Source: Psychrobacter sp. Ps6 (lineage in GTDB: Bacteria > Pseudomonadota > Gammaproteobacteria > Pseudomonadales > Moraxellaceae). Taken from it: a stretch of DNA of 64,000 nucleotides. This document shows positions 17,671 through 27,600 of the stretch, in pieces (position 1 is the stretch's first letter; every line of letters begins with the position of its first letter). The stretch spans positions 91,723 through 155,722 of the forward strand of contig NZ_JADQAI010000009.1 of assembly GCF_022129235.1 (NCBI RefSeq), in the 5' to 3' direction. Below the pieces are notes generated by a model. The model saw only the letters and a list, made by a program, of their open reading frames with translations, made no database searches and was not told where the DNA came from. A program made the translations under genes and the position numbers.

Positions 17671-18393
17671 TCAAACCTGATCAGTGGCAAATTGATAACC
17701 AACACCGCGCACCGTGATAATGCGTTTTGGTTGACGTGGATTGTCTTCGATCAAAGCACGCAAACGTGAAATATGCACGTCGATGGCACGATCGATGTTA
17801 TCCGAACTGTCGTCGTTTGGCATTGCCTGCCAAAGCTGCTCGCGATTTAGCACCTTGCCAGAATGGGTAGCAAAATAGTGTAGTAATTGAAACTGATGCG
17901 TCGTTAAACGTACAGGCTCATCATCAATAGTAACTTCGTGGCTGTCAGGGAACACACTTAAACGACCAAAAGTTAAGCTATCTGACTGGCTATCTGCTTG
18001 GTTTGGCTGCTCGTGACGACGGATAACAGCACGGATACGGGCAAGAAGCTCACGCGGCTCGAAAGGCTTCGATATATAGTCATCAGCACCCATCTCTAAA
18101 CCTAACACGCGATCGGTTGTGTCCCCTTTTGCGGTCAACATGATGATAGGCACTTTATTGGTCATATTATTCTTGTTGCCACGAATTTTTTGACATACTT
18201 GCATACCATCCATGTCCGGCAGCATCAAATCAAGTACGACCAAATCGATATCACGCTCTTTGGCATCTAACAGATCAAGGCCTTCTTGACCCAAACCTGC
18301 GTGATGAACGTCATAGTAATTCATAGTCAAGTAATCACTGATCAGCTCTGCTAAATCTGGATCATCTTCAATCAATAAAATCTGCTTGCTCAT
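17671..18393 (-). CDS. OmpR-family response regulator
   Basis: A 240-residue transcription factor: receiver domain (residues 1 to about 120) with phospho-accepting Asp in LVVLDLMLPDMDG and the KPFEPRELLARI switch Lys, then a winged-helix DNA-binding domain ending in RIITVRGVGYQFA. The ATG at 18391-18393 has AGAGGA just upstream; a longer frame exists but is not family-like. It precedes the histidine kinase by 97 bases on the same strand, so the two form a two-component system. It resembles RstA-type regulators, but the signal and the targets are unknown. Confidence 0.93.
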   Translation of the reverse strand: MSKQILLIEDDPDLAELISDYLTMNYYDVHHAGLGQEGLDLLDAKERDIDLVVLDLMLPDMDGMQVCQKIRGNKNNMTNKVPIIMLTAKGDTTDRVLGLEMGADDYISKPFEPRELLARIRAVIRRHEQPNQADSQSDSLTFGRLSVFPDSHEVTIDDEPVRLTTHQFQLLHYFATHSGKVLNREQLWQAMPNDDSSDNIDRAIDVHISRLRALIEDNPRQPKRIITVRGVGYQFATDQV

Positions 18394-18641
18394 GGGGTAT
18401 CCTCTAATTGTTGTTATAATTTGCCAAAAGTCTAAGTGCGCTAGTCGTTTAACCATGATAGAAGTATCAATAATTTTTACATTCTATGCCATTAAACCTT
18501 TGAGCCTCCGTAATGATAAAAATAGTTCTAAATACTCGGATAGTGCTATATATAATACGACTATATTGCCTAATGATGCTGTTACAAAACAAGATAGGCT
18601 TTGTTAAAGTTTCTACCAAATGTAACTGTCAGCGTGAATGG

Positions 18642-19895
18642 CTATGACACGATGACTTTTTTGCCTTCAGAATCAATAGGTAAGTCAGCCAAGCAAATTA
18701 AACTATCGTTACTTACACCAGCAATCAAATATTGTTGCGTGGTCGGATCATACTCAACAACCTCGATAGGCTGGCGTGTTAAACGCTGGTCTTGACCAAT
18801 AATCCAAACATTAGCTGTTAACGGTTTAAGCGGCATGTATGGCGGTTTTTGTAATTCCGTTAAGTCAACATCATGCAAGGCGCGCTTAGGCACGATAGTA
18901 CCTACGTCTATTTGTCCGTAATTGACTCGCCCCGTGACTTTCATTTCTGGTTGTAGCTTGTTACGACTGACCTCGTTATCGATCACATTAACATATACCA
19001 ACAGTCTTTTTGGCTGGCTGGTAGGTACAAGCTTACTGACCTGACCTGTAAACTTGTCAGTGTTACCTTCGATTGTAAAATTGACAGTCTGACCGACTGA
19101 AAGCTGAGGTTCTGCTTGAATAGGTAGTGTCGCCGCAAAGTGCAATTTGGTCTCGTCACTAAGTTCTAATAGAGAAGTGCGTGCTGCCGTTTTTTCACCA
19201 GTGGTGACATATAGGTTTTCTACACGACCTGAAAAGCTAGCAGTTATCGTCACCAAATTATATCGTGGGTTCAGTTTTTTGCCATCAACATTTACACCAT
19301 TACTAACAGCGTTATTATTATCTGTCACAAGGTTTGCTGCTGACGACGCTTCTTTATCATTGCTAGTATTATTGACATTAGCATCATTATTAACAGATAA
19401 AGCCTTAGTAGAGCTAGAGTCAGAATTGTCGTCAATACTTGGTGTATTTTCTGGTTTCTTATTATTGGTAGTGCTTGTCACTATCTTTTCTTTAGAAGAG
19501 TTGCCTTCTGCAGATGTATCTGATTTTACGGTAGGATCGCTCATCGCCGCCAAACGCCTGATAACCAGTAAAGGCGTACCTTTTTCTACCCATTGACCTT
19601 CGCTAACAAACGTTTTTTCTATATTGACAGGATGTACTGCAATAAATTTGGTTTGCTTGATAGGCTCGATGCTACCTTGCAGCCCTAGACTTGGCTGATA
19701 ACGTGAGGACTTGATACTGAGTATGTGTTCAGGTGTCATCGTGACACTATCATTGGTAATGACAACGGGGGAGTCTGCCGTTGCCGTGTTTTCAGGAGCG
19801 ACTGATTCATTCTCAGATGGTGAGGGCTGACAAGCAGCAAGCAATAAAACGCTGAGCAAGTAAAGGCTTTTTTTGGAATGTTTAAAGGCTGTCAT
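18642..19895 (-). CDS. HlyD/RND-type periplasmic adaptor lipoprotein without a coiled-coil hairpin
   Basis: A 417-residue lipoprotein with lipobox LLAAC. The order fits a membrane-fusion adaptor: a first lipoyl half (IEKTFVSEGQWVEKGTPLLVIRR), a second half (SGRVENLYVTTGEKTAARTSLLEL), a beta-barrel (VGQTVNFTIEG) and a membrane-proximal part (RALHDVDL). In normal adaptors the two lipoyl halves are joined by a helical hairpin. Here about 90 residues of Ser/Asn/Asp-rich, low-complexity sequence join them instead. No inner-membrane pump or outer-membrane channel gene is adjacent. The start is the ATG at 19893-19895; a GTG nine bases upstream is an alternative. It lies upstream of the two-component genes on the same strand. 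Confidence 0.8.
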   Translation of the reverse strand: MTAFKHSKKSLYLLSVLLLAACQPSPSENESVAPENTATADSPVVITNDSVTMTPEHILSIKSSRYQPSLGLQGSIEPIKQTKFIAVHPVNIEKTFVSEGQWVEKGTPLLVIRRLAAMSDPTVKSDTSAEGNSSKEKIVTSTTNNKKPENTPSIDDNSDSSSTKALSVNNDANVNNTSNDKEASSAANLVTDNNNAVSNGVNVDGKKLNPRYNLVTITASFSGRVENLYVTTGEKTAARTSLLELSDETKLHFAATLPIQAEPQLSVGQTVNFTIEGNTDKFTGQVSKLVPTSQPKRLLVYVNVIDNEVSRNKLQPEMKVTGRVNYGQIDVGTIVPKRALHDVDLTELQKPPYMPLKPLTANVWIIGQDQRLTRQPIEVVEYDPTTQQYLIAGVSNDSLICLADLPIDSEGKKVIVS

Positions 19896-20572
19896 AGCGG
19901 TCACCGTTATAGTCGTCGCTTCATTATATAGTGAATAGATACGCGGTGGAACAATTGCGCCATACTTACTAATTTTAAGTAGCGTAAGTGTTTGTCGTAA
20001 GAAAACAGATGAGTTTGCCGGCTTGTTAAATAAGAACAGCGATTTATGATACTCATTAGTTAGAACATTAATTTGCTAATGACTGGAAAAGCATCAATAA
20101 CTGTGCTAAAACAAACATAACGAAATACCGTGATACATTTTTATCACAAAAGAAAATTATTCAGCAATGTGATTATTGATTCTATATAATGCAGGAATAT
20201 CATAAAGTTGGTTGCTCCATTGTCTGAATGACGTTGTCACTGACAGTAAGTCAATTAAAAAAATTGAGTGTTTTAAGTGATAATATGATTTTGCTTGATG
20301 GTTATAGAAGTAAAATATTGGGTCTAAAAAGCCAAGAGTTGCACTCAATTTTATGAGCTTATTACGAGCAAAGTGCGTATAGTAACTCATGTTGACGCTG
20401 TGTTTGATGGGCAGACACTGATAAAAGGTATTCACTGTCATAAAATGTCTAATGAAATCTCAGTCTTTTGTATTGGTCTAATATTGACTGATATCATGAC
20501 TTAAGATGATCGTTAGAGCTTTATATAGACAGAGAGCGTTACGAATAAATAGTCATTCATAGGATAATGATA
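19896..20572. other. Gene-free region between the adaptor gene and pilG
   Basis: About 677 AT-rich bases. A 94-codon minus-strand frame (20157-20441) has no family likeness and an odd aromatic-rich composition, so I do not annotate it. The region must hold promoters for the adaptor gene (left) and the pilG operon (right). No convincing palindrome or RNA fold was seen. A GGATAA element sits just ahead of pilG. Confidence 0.6.
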
Positions 20573-20950
20573 ATGGAAAATAATTTTGAAGGTTTAAAAG
20601 TAATGGTGATTGATGATTCAAAAACCATTCGCCGTACCGCAGAAACTTTGCTACAAAAAGCGGGTTGTGAAGTCGTAACTGCCATAGATGGCTTCGATGC
20701 CTTAGCAAAAATTGTTGATAACAACCCAGATATTATTTTTGTCGACATCATGATGCCGCGCTTAGATGGCTATCAGACTTGTGCACTCATAAAAAATAAC
20801 CCTGATTATGCTAATAAACCCGTGATCATGTTGTCATCTAAAGATGGCTTATTTGATAAAGCCCGTGGCCGCATCGTCGGATCTGATGAGTATTTGACCA
20901 AACCGTTTAGTAAAGATGAGCTTTTTGATGCGATAAACCAGTACCGTTAA
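20573..20950 (+). CDS. pilG: Twitching motility response regulator PilG
   Basis: A single receiver-domain protein of 125 residues. The acidic pocket is in VMVIDDSKTIRR, the phospho-accepting Asp in IIFVDIMMPRLDGYQTC, and the switch Lys in YLTKPFSKDELF. In the Pil-Chp pathway, PilG is phosphorylated by ChpA and promotes pilus extension and cAMP signalling. The ATG at 20573 lies at proper distance from AGGATA, and an in-frame ATG two codons earlier is possible. It is the first gene of the Chp cluster and is followed by pilH after 165 bases. Confidence 0.93.
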   Translation: MENNFEGLKVMVIDDSKTIRRTAETLLQKAGCEVVTAIDGFDALAKIVDNNPDIIFVDIMMPRLDGYQTCALIKNNPDYANKPVIMLSSKDGLFDKARGRIVGSDEYLTKPFSKDELFDAINQYR

Positions 20951-21115
20951 TCAGCTCTATAGACTCAAATATAGTGATTGCTAAGATTAAAAATAATGAC
21001 TCATTATTTAAGTGACTAGCATAAAAATAAATCACGAATAAGTTGTTGGGCATTATTTTCAATTTTTTATCAACAATATATCTTCATAGATATTTTAGAA
21101 ATAAAGGAAAATCCT

Positions 21116-21478
21116 ATGACTACCGTTTTAGTCATTGACGACTCGCCATCAGAAATGGCGAAATTTCGCGACATGCTTTCCAAGAATAATTTTCAAGTAT
21201 TAGAAGCATCAAATGGCGAGCAGGGCTGTCAGATGGCAGCTGATCACCTGCCAGATGTCATCTTAATGGATGTGGTCATGCCAGAAATGAACGGTTTTCA
21301 GGCTACGCGAAAAATCACTCGTGGTAAAACCACCGCTCATATACCGGTCATTATGATTAGTACCAAAAATCAAGAAACTGATCGAGTGTGGGGCAAGCGT
21401 CAAGGTGCCAAAGAGTATATGAACAAACCAGTCGATGAAAATAGATTGGTCAATATGATTCGCAAAGTGATGGAGTAA
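21116..21478 (+). CDS. pilH: Twitching motility response regulator PilH
   Basis: A 120-residue CheY-like receiver with TVLVIDDSPSEMAKF, the acceptor Asp in VILMDVVMPEMNGFQATR and the switch Lys in YMNKPVDENRL. In Pseudomonas and Acinetobacter, PilH acts on retraction or as a phosphate sink for ChpA. AAAGGA upstream of the ATG is a strong ribosome site. pilI starts 3 bases after the stop, so they are co-transcribed. Confidence 0.93.
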   Translation: MTTVLVIDDSPSEMAKFRDMLSKNNFQVLEASNGEQGCQMAADHLPDVILMDVVMPEMNGFQATRKITRGKTTAHIPVIMISTKNQETDRVWGKRQGAKEYMNKPVDENRLVNMIRKVME

Positions 21479-21481
21479 CTT

Positions 21482-22012
21482 GTGGCCTCTAGAGGATTTA
21501 TTGAGCTTCTGCGTCTAGCAGACTTGGCACGTGCGCGCAAAAGTGGTCGCCGCGGTGGTCAAGAGTTTGATTGGCAAGGGGTGGTATTTGAGATTGGTGG
21601 GCAGCGCTTAGTTGCCCCTATGGGTCAGGTATCAGAGGTATTATCCATGCCAGAATATACTAGCTTACCTCTAGTAAAACCTTGGATGCTAGGTATTGCC
21701 AATATTCGCGGACGATTACTACCTCTGACGGATTTGTCACACTTTTTACAAGTGCCAAGTCGCTTGTCACAGCTAAGCCAGCGCAAAGTTATTGTAATCG
21801 ATCATGACAATAACTTTTCAGGGCTACTAGTCGATCAAGTGCTTGGTATCGAACAGTTCACTCAGGAACAATATCGCCCAGAAGCGATTGATTCCAATTC
21901 ACCATTTGCACCTTATAACCATGGTAAGTTTTTGAAAGACGAGCAGGAGTGGTACGTTTTTATGCCAAGCTTGCTGGCACAGGATCCGCAGTACTCAGAT
22001 GCTGCGATATAG
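21482..22012 (+). CDS. pilI: CheW-like adaptor PilI (GTG start)
   Basis: A 176-residue CheW-domain protein that couples the receptor PilJ to the kinase ChpA. Diagnostic stretches are VFEIGGQRLVAPMGQVSEVL, KPWMLGIANIRGRLLPLTDL and VLGIEQF. The start is GTG at 21482, six bases after GGAG within the end of pilH, only 3 bases from the pilH stop, so the GTG is well supported. A 174-base gap with a hairpin precedes pilJ. Confidence 0.92.
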   Translation: MASRGFIELLRLADLARARKSGRRGGQEFDWQGVVFEIGGQRLVAPMGQVSEVLSMPEYTSLPLVKPWMLGIANIRGRLLPLTDLSHFLQVPSRLSQLSQRKVIVIDHDNNFSGLLVDQVLGIEQFTQEQYRPEAIDSNSPFAPYNHGKFLKDEQEWYVFMPSLLAQDPQYSDAAI

Positions 22013-22130
22013 TAACCGATAATAGAAGACCTATTTATTCGGTAACGACAGATTGATAGCGACTGACACGATACAGTGGGATGTCAGTATTTATACAGGC
22101 TTTGCTAATCATTGTTTTGATAACAATAAG

Positions 22131-22165
22131 ATTGTCAAAGTCAGTCACGATAAGACTTTGACGAT
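22131..22165 (+). other. Hairpin in the pilJ leader
   Basis: A 12-base stem with one G-U (attgtcaaagtc against gactttgacgat) and an 11-base loop, ending about seven bases before the pilJ ribosome site (22172-22177). There is no T-run, so it is not a simple terminator. It may affect pilJ translation or mRNA processing between pilI and pilJ. Confidence 0.5.
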
Positions 22166-22186
22166 TGTTTGAAAGGAATACGCAAG

Positions 22187-23602
22187 ATGAGTGATGTTAA
22201 AAGAAAACCTGTAGCTGGCGTCGGCCAAACAGCAGTAGATGGCAAAAGCTCTGATAATACATGGAAATTGTTATTAGGATTTTTTGTTCTATTAAGTTTG
22301 GCCTGTCTGATTTGGCTGATCAACTCCCTATCAACAGTAAGTCAATACTTTGATAGCTTTGATCAATCGGTTGTTTTACCGGCGGCGATATTTGCAATCG
22401 GAGCCGTGGGTATTGTGTTTGCCTCGTATCAGTTGCTCAAGCAACGTGGGGGAACGGAGCGTTTACTGATTGAAAAAGAAACATTACGCCGCCGTCAAGA
22501 AGCAGAAGCAGAGTCTGAACGAGCTCGTCAAATTCAAGAAGAAAACGAACGTAACCAGATCGCTATTCTACGCCTACTTGATGAGTTGGGTGATTTGGCA
22601 GAAGGTGATTTGACGGTCAATGCGACCGTATCAGAAGACTTTACAGGGGCAATTGCTGACTCAGTAAACTTCGCAATTGACCAATTACGTCAGCTGGTTC
22701 TGGTTATTAACAGCACCGCCGACCGAGTTGCACAGTCTTCAGATCAAACGCAGATGAACGCTGTTGAGCTTGCTGAAGCTTCTGAACATCAAGCGCAAGA
22801 AATTGCTGGCGTATCAGCCGCTATTAATGAGATGACCGTGTCAATTGACCAAGTTTCGAATAATGCGTCAGAGTCTGCGACGGTTGCTCAGCGTTCAGTT
22901 GCCATTGCCTATAATGGGGCAGAAGTTGTACAGCGTTCGATTGAAGGTATGAACGTTATTCGTGATCAGATTCAAGAGACATCGAAACGTATCAAACGCC
23001 TTGGTGAGTCTTCGCAAGAGATTGGTGATATCGTTGGCTTGATTAACGACATTGCAGACCAAACCAACGTTTTGGCATTGAACGCCGCTATTCAGGCATC
23101 GATGGCAGGTGAGGCTGGTCGAGGCTTTGCGGTTGTTGCTGATGAGGTTCAGCGTCTGGCTGAGCGTTCAGCGAATGCGACCAAGCAGATTGAAACATTG
23201 GTAAAAACCATTCAGGCGGATACTAATGAGGCTGTTATGTCGATGGAATCGACGACATCTGAAGTAGTACGTGGTGCTCGTTTGGCAAAAGATGCTGGTG
23301 AAGCACTAGAAGAGGTACAGAGCGTTTCTAATACGTTGGCTGACTTGATTCAGAACATCTCAAATGCTGCATTACAGCAGGCTGAATCTGCTGGCCATAT
23401 TTCTCATACTATGAATATCATTCAAGATATTACTTCACAAACCTCATCTGGTACGCTTGCCACAGCACGTTCTATTGGTGAGTTGAGTGAAATGGCTGCC
23501 GCACTACAAGAATCTGTTACTGGCTTTAAAGTATCGAACGATGATGAATTGTTAGATGATGAAATGATTCACTCTGAACGAACCTTATCGGAAATTGTCT
23601 AA
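22187..23602 (+). CDS. pilJ: Methyl-accepting protein PilJ, short form without periplasmic sensor domain
   Basis: The chemoreceptor of the Pil-Chp system. Two membrane helices lie near residues 24-44 and 60-77 with only about 16 residues between them. Then comes a HAMP-like region ([23 protein letters not shown]) and the signalling domain with the conserved hairpin tip [50 protein letters not shown]. Pseudomonas PilJ is about 680 residues and has a large periplasmic region with two PilJ ligand modules. This protein is 471 and lacks that region. The ATG at 22187 follows AAAGGA; the upstream TTG is not needed. Confidence 0.92.
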   Translation: MSDVKRKPVAGVGQTAVDGKSSDNTWKLLLGFFVLLSLACLIWLINSLSTVSQYFDSFDQSVVLPAAIFAIGAVGIVFASYQLLKQRGGTERLLIEKETLRRRQEAEAESERARQIQEENERNQIAILRLLDELGDLAEGDLTVNATVSEDFTGAIADSVNFAIDQLRQLVLVINSTADRVAQSSDQTQMNAVELAEASEHQAQEIAGVSAAINEMTVSIDQVSNNASESATVAQRSVAIAYNGAEVVQRSIEGMNVIRDQIQETSKRIKRLGESSQEIGDIVGLINDIADQTNVLALNAAIQASMAGEAGRGFAVVADEVQRLAERSANATKQIETLVKTIQADTNEAVMSMESTTSEVVRGARLAKDAGEALEEVQSVSNTLADLIQNISNAALQQAESAGHISHTMNIIQDITSQTSSGTLATARSIGELSEMAAALQESVTGFKVSNDDELLDDEMIHSERTLSEIV

Positions 23603-23693
23603 CCTTTTGACTTTAATATTAAAGCGGTATTGATACGTCTTTTTGTATAAGATTTTAATTAAAATGCTGTATAGGTTCTGATGCCGTGCAGCA

Positions 23694-24650
23694 GTGATAA
23701 TAGCAGGTGACGTGAACAATCATATACAAGCAAAAAAGGCTCTATCTAATACACTTGAACCTGTATGGGGTGACGAGATGATACAGGGCGATAGCGCTAA
23801 TTTGCAGCAGTGGCAACGATACATAGAACAAGAGATTGGCTTTATATTGCCAAGTATGCAGCTGCAGTGGTTGACCAATGCGATTGATCATACAGCAACG
23901 TTAAATGGACTCACTACTCAGCAGCTATGGCATCAGTTGCCTAAAGATAATGAGATTCGCCAGCAGTTGTTGGATAAGGTGCTGATTCATGAGAGTCGCT
24001 TTTTTCGCCATAAACCTTCTATAGCCTTTGTCACAAAATATGCAGCAAATTATCAACGAGCATATAAAACGGATACACCGTTTCGCATTTGGAGTGTTGG
24101 TTGTGCAAGTGGGCAAGAGACTTGGTCGCTGGCCATGTGTCTGACAGCCGCGCAGTTGTCCAATCATGTAATATTGGGAACAGATGTGAGCGAGCAGGCG
24201 ATTACAAGCGCGCGGTTAGGACAATATGACAAACGGCAGCAGTCATTGATTCCTCAAAATTGTCAGCAGTTTGTTCACCCTTTGATCACTAAGAATTCAG
24301 GCAATGTGCTGAGTATGGCTGATGCTTCTAGTAAAGCAGAAAGGTGTATTAATACTCACGTTGATTGGCAAGTAGCGCCAACTTTACGACCTTATGTTAG
24401 CTTTGCTTTGCACAATGTTATTGAACAAAAACCACCCACGTCGCATCTCCAGAATGTGATTATCTGCCAAAATATGCTGCTGTATTTTCGTAAGTTTGAT
24501 CAGCGTGATATTTTGGCACGGCTATCAGAGCAGTGTGCGATAGAGGGATATATTATATTGGCTCCAGGTGAGGCGTTGTTTTGGCGTCCTTCGAATATGC
24601 GCCGTATTGCGCACCCACAAGTGAATGTGTGGCAAAAAATTAGTGCCTAG
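23694..24650 (+). CDS. pilK: CheR-type methyltransferase PilK
   Basis: A chemoreceptor methyltransferase, probably methylating Glu residues of PilJ with SAM. CheR features are the N-terminal helical domain (LPSMQLQWLTNAIDHTA), the ESRFFRHKPS motif, the SAM-binding FRIWSVGCASGQETWSLAM and the later VIICQNMLLYFRKFDQRDIL. It lacks a beta-subdomain of usual size, as in PilK proteins. The first possible start is GTG at 23694; an ATG at 23778 is an alternative. It lies between pilJ and chpA, as in Pseudomonas. Confidence 0.86.
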   Translation: MIIAGDVNNHIQAKKALSNTLEPVWGDEMIQGDSANLQQWQRYIEQEIGFILPSMQLQWLTNAIDHTATLNGLTTQQLWHQLPKDNEIRQQLLDKVLIHESRFFRHKPSIAFVTKYAANYQRAYKTDTPFRIWSVGCASGQETWSLAMCLTAAQLSNHVILGTDVSEQAITSARLGQYDKRQQSLIPQNCQQFVHPLITKNSGNVLSMADASSKAERCINTHVDWQVAPTLRPYVSFALHNVIEQKPPTSHLQNVIICQNMLLYFRKFDQRDILARLSEQCAIEGYIILAPGEALFWRPSNMRRIAHPQVNVWQKISA

Positions 24651-24668
24651 ACGAGTTAGGATAAACCT

Positions 24669-27600
24669 ATGAAAAAGCAGCCCAATGACATAGTGACGCT
24701 TGAGTGGTTGTCGCCACTGCTCAATCAGCAATTATCACAGATATCTGATGGCTGGCAATCAGGTGCTGATATCAATAGCTATCAACAGATGACATCGCAT
24801 TACCACCAGATTAGCGGTGCGCTGACGATGATTCGCTCGCCTCTACTAGCAGATCTTGCCAATAAGTTGAGTTTTTTGGCGAACTTGGGGCAGAGTGATG
24901 ATCTGTCTACTAGAGACTGTCAAATAGGCAAGTTTTCTCATAAATTGTTGCAACATGCGCTCAACCAATATGCGCGTGTAGGCAAATACAACCGTGCTCT
25001 AATAAATAAAGCGACTAATGAGCTTGCCCAGATACTATCGCAACGAGGTGTGGAAGCAGACGCGTTTATAGATACTACTGGTACCCAGCACGATCATCGA
25101 AATAACGATGATATTCATGAAGATATTGTCAATAGCATTCAGATCGTAGTACCAAAGAGTGGTGTCACGATCAATTTAGAAGAACAGCACTATCAGCAGA
25201 TGTTATTGGTGTGGCGACAGCAAGTACAAAAATTGCTGGCGGCCAATATCAATCAGGCACCTGTTCTACAAATTTTAGAAAAAGTTAGTCAATACCTATG
25301 GCAGACCACTCAAGACAATGATTTACAGCGCCTATGGTATTTGACTCAATTGTGGCTGAGTGATCTTGCTCATAATGAAGCGCCGTTACCTGAATATTAT
25401 GCGCCACTATTAGGTCAGCTTGATCGCGTCATAGAATCTGCTACTCAGTCAGCCCAGTTATCTTCGAGCCTTGTCAAAAGCTTAATCACCAGTGTCTATG
25501 TCCAGCTCAGCTATTTAGAGAATAGTAGTGAGCGAACTCAATCTATCCTTAATGACATATCACAGCACGGGCCTGCGACCTCACGTTTTTTAACGCGATT
25601 ACTCAGTGAGATTGAGACCCTTATCTTTAATCTAGATAAGCCAGATACGCTAGTAAACCCTCTACGACATATAAAGAGCCAGCTTGAGAGTCGAGGTTGG
25701 ATACAATATGCGTCGCAAGTTGAATCAATCCTTGCAGATCTGGAGCAAGCAAGCTTATCAGAGACAGAGTTTACGCAGCAGCAATGGCACATCGAGCGCA
25801 AGCTACAAGAGCTATATAGTGCTATTTACGATACCGAACAAGCAATATCACTCAAAATTGGCGCTGCTGCTTCTTTTGCTATTGTACCTGATGCGTTTGA
25901 TAGCAGTTATGTAAAGGGTGAAGGTAGACATGAGTCAGTTTCCACTGACAGTGATTTACGTGAGCTACGTATTGCCGTTGAAGAGATCAAGGAAAGCTTT
26001 AACGAGTATATACAACGTCAAGATATTCAATCTTTACCAGCCAGTGCTGACTTTGACAAAATTGCCCATGCTTTTGATGATATGGGACTGCCAGTCATTA
26101 GTGAGACGATAGAAAATATAGGTAGTATATTCACGCAATTGCTCACTCACGAGATTGCTGTACTTAGCTGGAATGTGACCCAAGCTTTGGCAGAGAGTCT
26201 GACCTCAATTGAATTGTTACTCGACTATCTTGCGCAGCAAGTCTTTGATCAAAACTTACTGACGCAGGCAAATGAGTATACGGCGAAAGCATCACAGCTT
26301 CTTCATGCGTATGTGACATCACCAGAAACGATTAACGATACATGGCTGACGCAAAAGCCAGTCGCGATGAATGTGCTTCGTTATGATGATAGTGGTGAGA
26401 TCGCACCTGTGATCAGTTCAGATGATGAAACGGTGATAGCAGCGCAAGATACCACTGATGCTAGTCCTAATGTAAAGAGTGACGCATTGCTGCGTGCTCG
26501 TGAACAAGTCAAGCCTGACAACTTTGAAGTTGATGAAGAGATTCGTGACATCTTTATCGAAGAAGTCACTGAAGTAATCGACGATCTGGAAGATTTTCTT
26601 CCTATTTGGCAGCAGGATGCACAAGACCTAACACCATTGACTGAGGTGCGTAGAAGTTTTCATACGCTAAAAGGCTCAGGCCGCATGGTTGGTGCTTTTA
26701 GTATCAGTGAGATGGCATGGTCAATAGAAAACCTACTTAACCGTCTGTTGGATAAAACACTCCCTGTAACAGACGATGTCGTATGTCTGGTGATAGAAAC
26801 GGCGGAGCGTTTGCCAGTGCTACTGAAAGATTTTGCCGCACAACAATCACCGAGCTCTGATCCTGCTATTACTATTCTACAAAGTAGTAACCTAATGGCG
26901 CAGCAGCCTGTTAATGCTGGTTTAGATACGTTTGAGACTGGAATCACTGAAACATCAGCTGAAGTAGCGTTAGGTATAAATGACTCTGATTCAATGGATT
27001 ATGTATCGTTAGAAACATTACTTTCGAGCGTTGATGATGCTGCAGGAACAGATTCTGAAAGCAATAATACAAATGTACCAGCATCGCTATCTGGTTTAGA
27101 GATTCCAGCAGTACTTGTTCCGTTTATGCAAGAAACTGAGCAATTAGCAGCCGATGCGAATGATGCAGATCCTGATATTAAAGAGATATTTATAGAGGAG
27201 GCTGAGGAAGTACTTGCCGAAATCGTACCTTTATATGAAGGTTGGCAGCTAGCATCGACTGACCTAGACGCCTTAAAAGATATCCGTCGCGGTTTTCATA
27301 CCCTAAAAGGCTCTGGTCGCATGGTGGGCGCTAACTACACCGCCGAGCTAGCATGGGCGATAGAGAATATGCTTAATCGCGTATTGGATCATAGTGTTGT
27401 TGTCTCAAGCGATATGTGTCAGCTGATGTCAGATGTATTGGCCGCTTATCCTGAAATGTTAATAGCATTTGAAAATAATAGCCAAGATTACCCAGCTTTA
27501 GTACCTTTATGGATTGCCTGCGCCAATGCCTATAGTAAGCAACAGGGTGATGCGTTTAGTTACTCTCGTTTATATGAGCAAGCAACAAGCCAGTCCGAAG

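Noticed and set aside
19147..19596. 149-codon plus-strand frame, Ser/Leu-rich
   Set aside because: Antisense to the adaptor gene's low-complexity insert, so it is an expected composition artefact.
20157..20441. 94-codon minus-strand frame upstream of pilG
   Set aside because: No ribosome site, odd aromatic-rich composition and no family resemblance.
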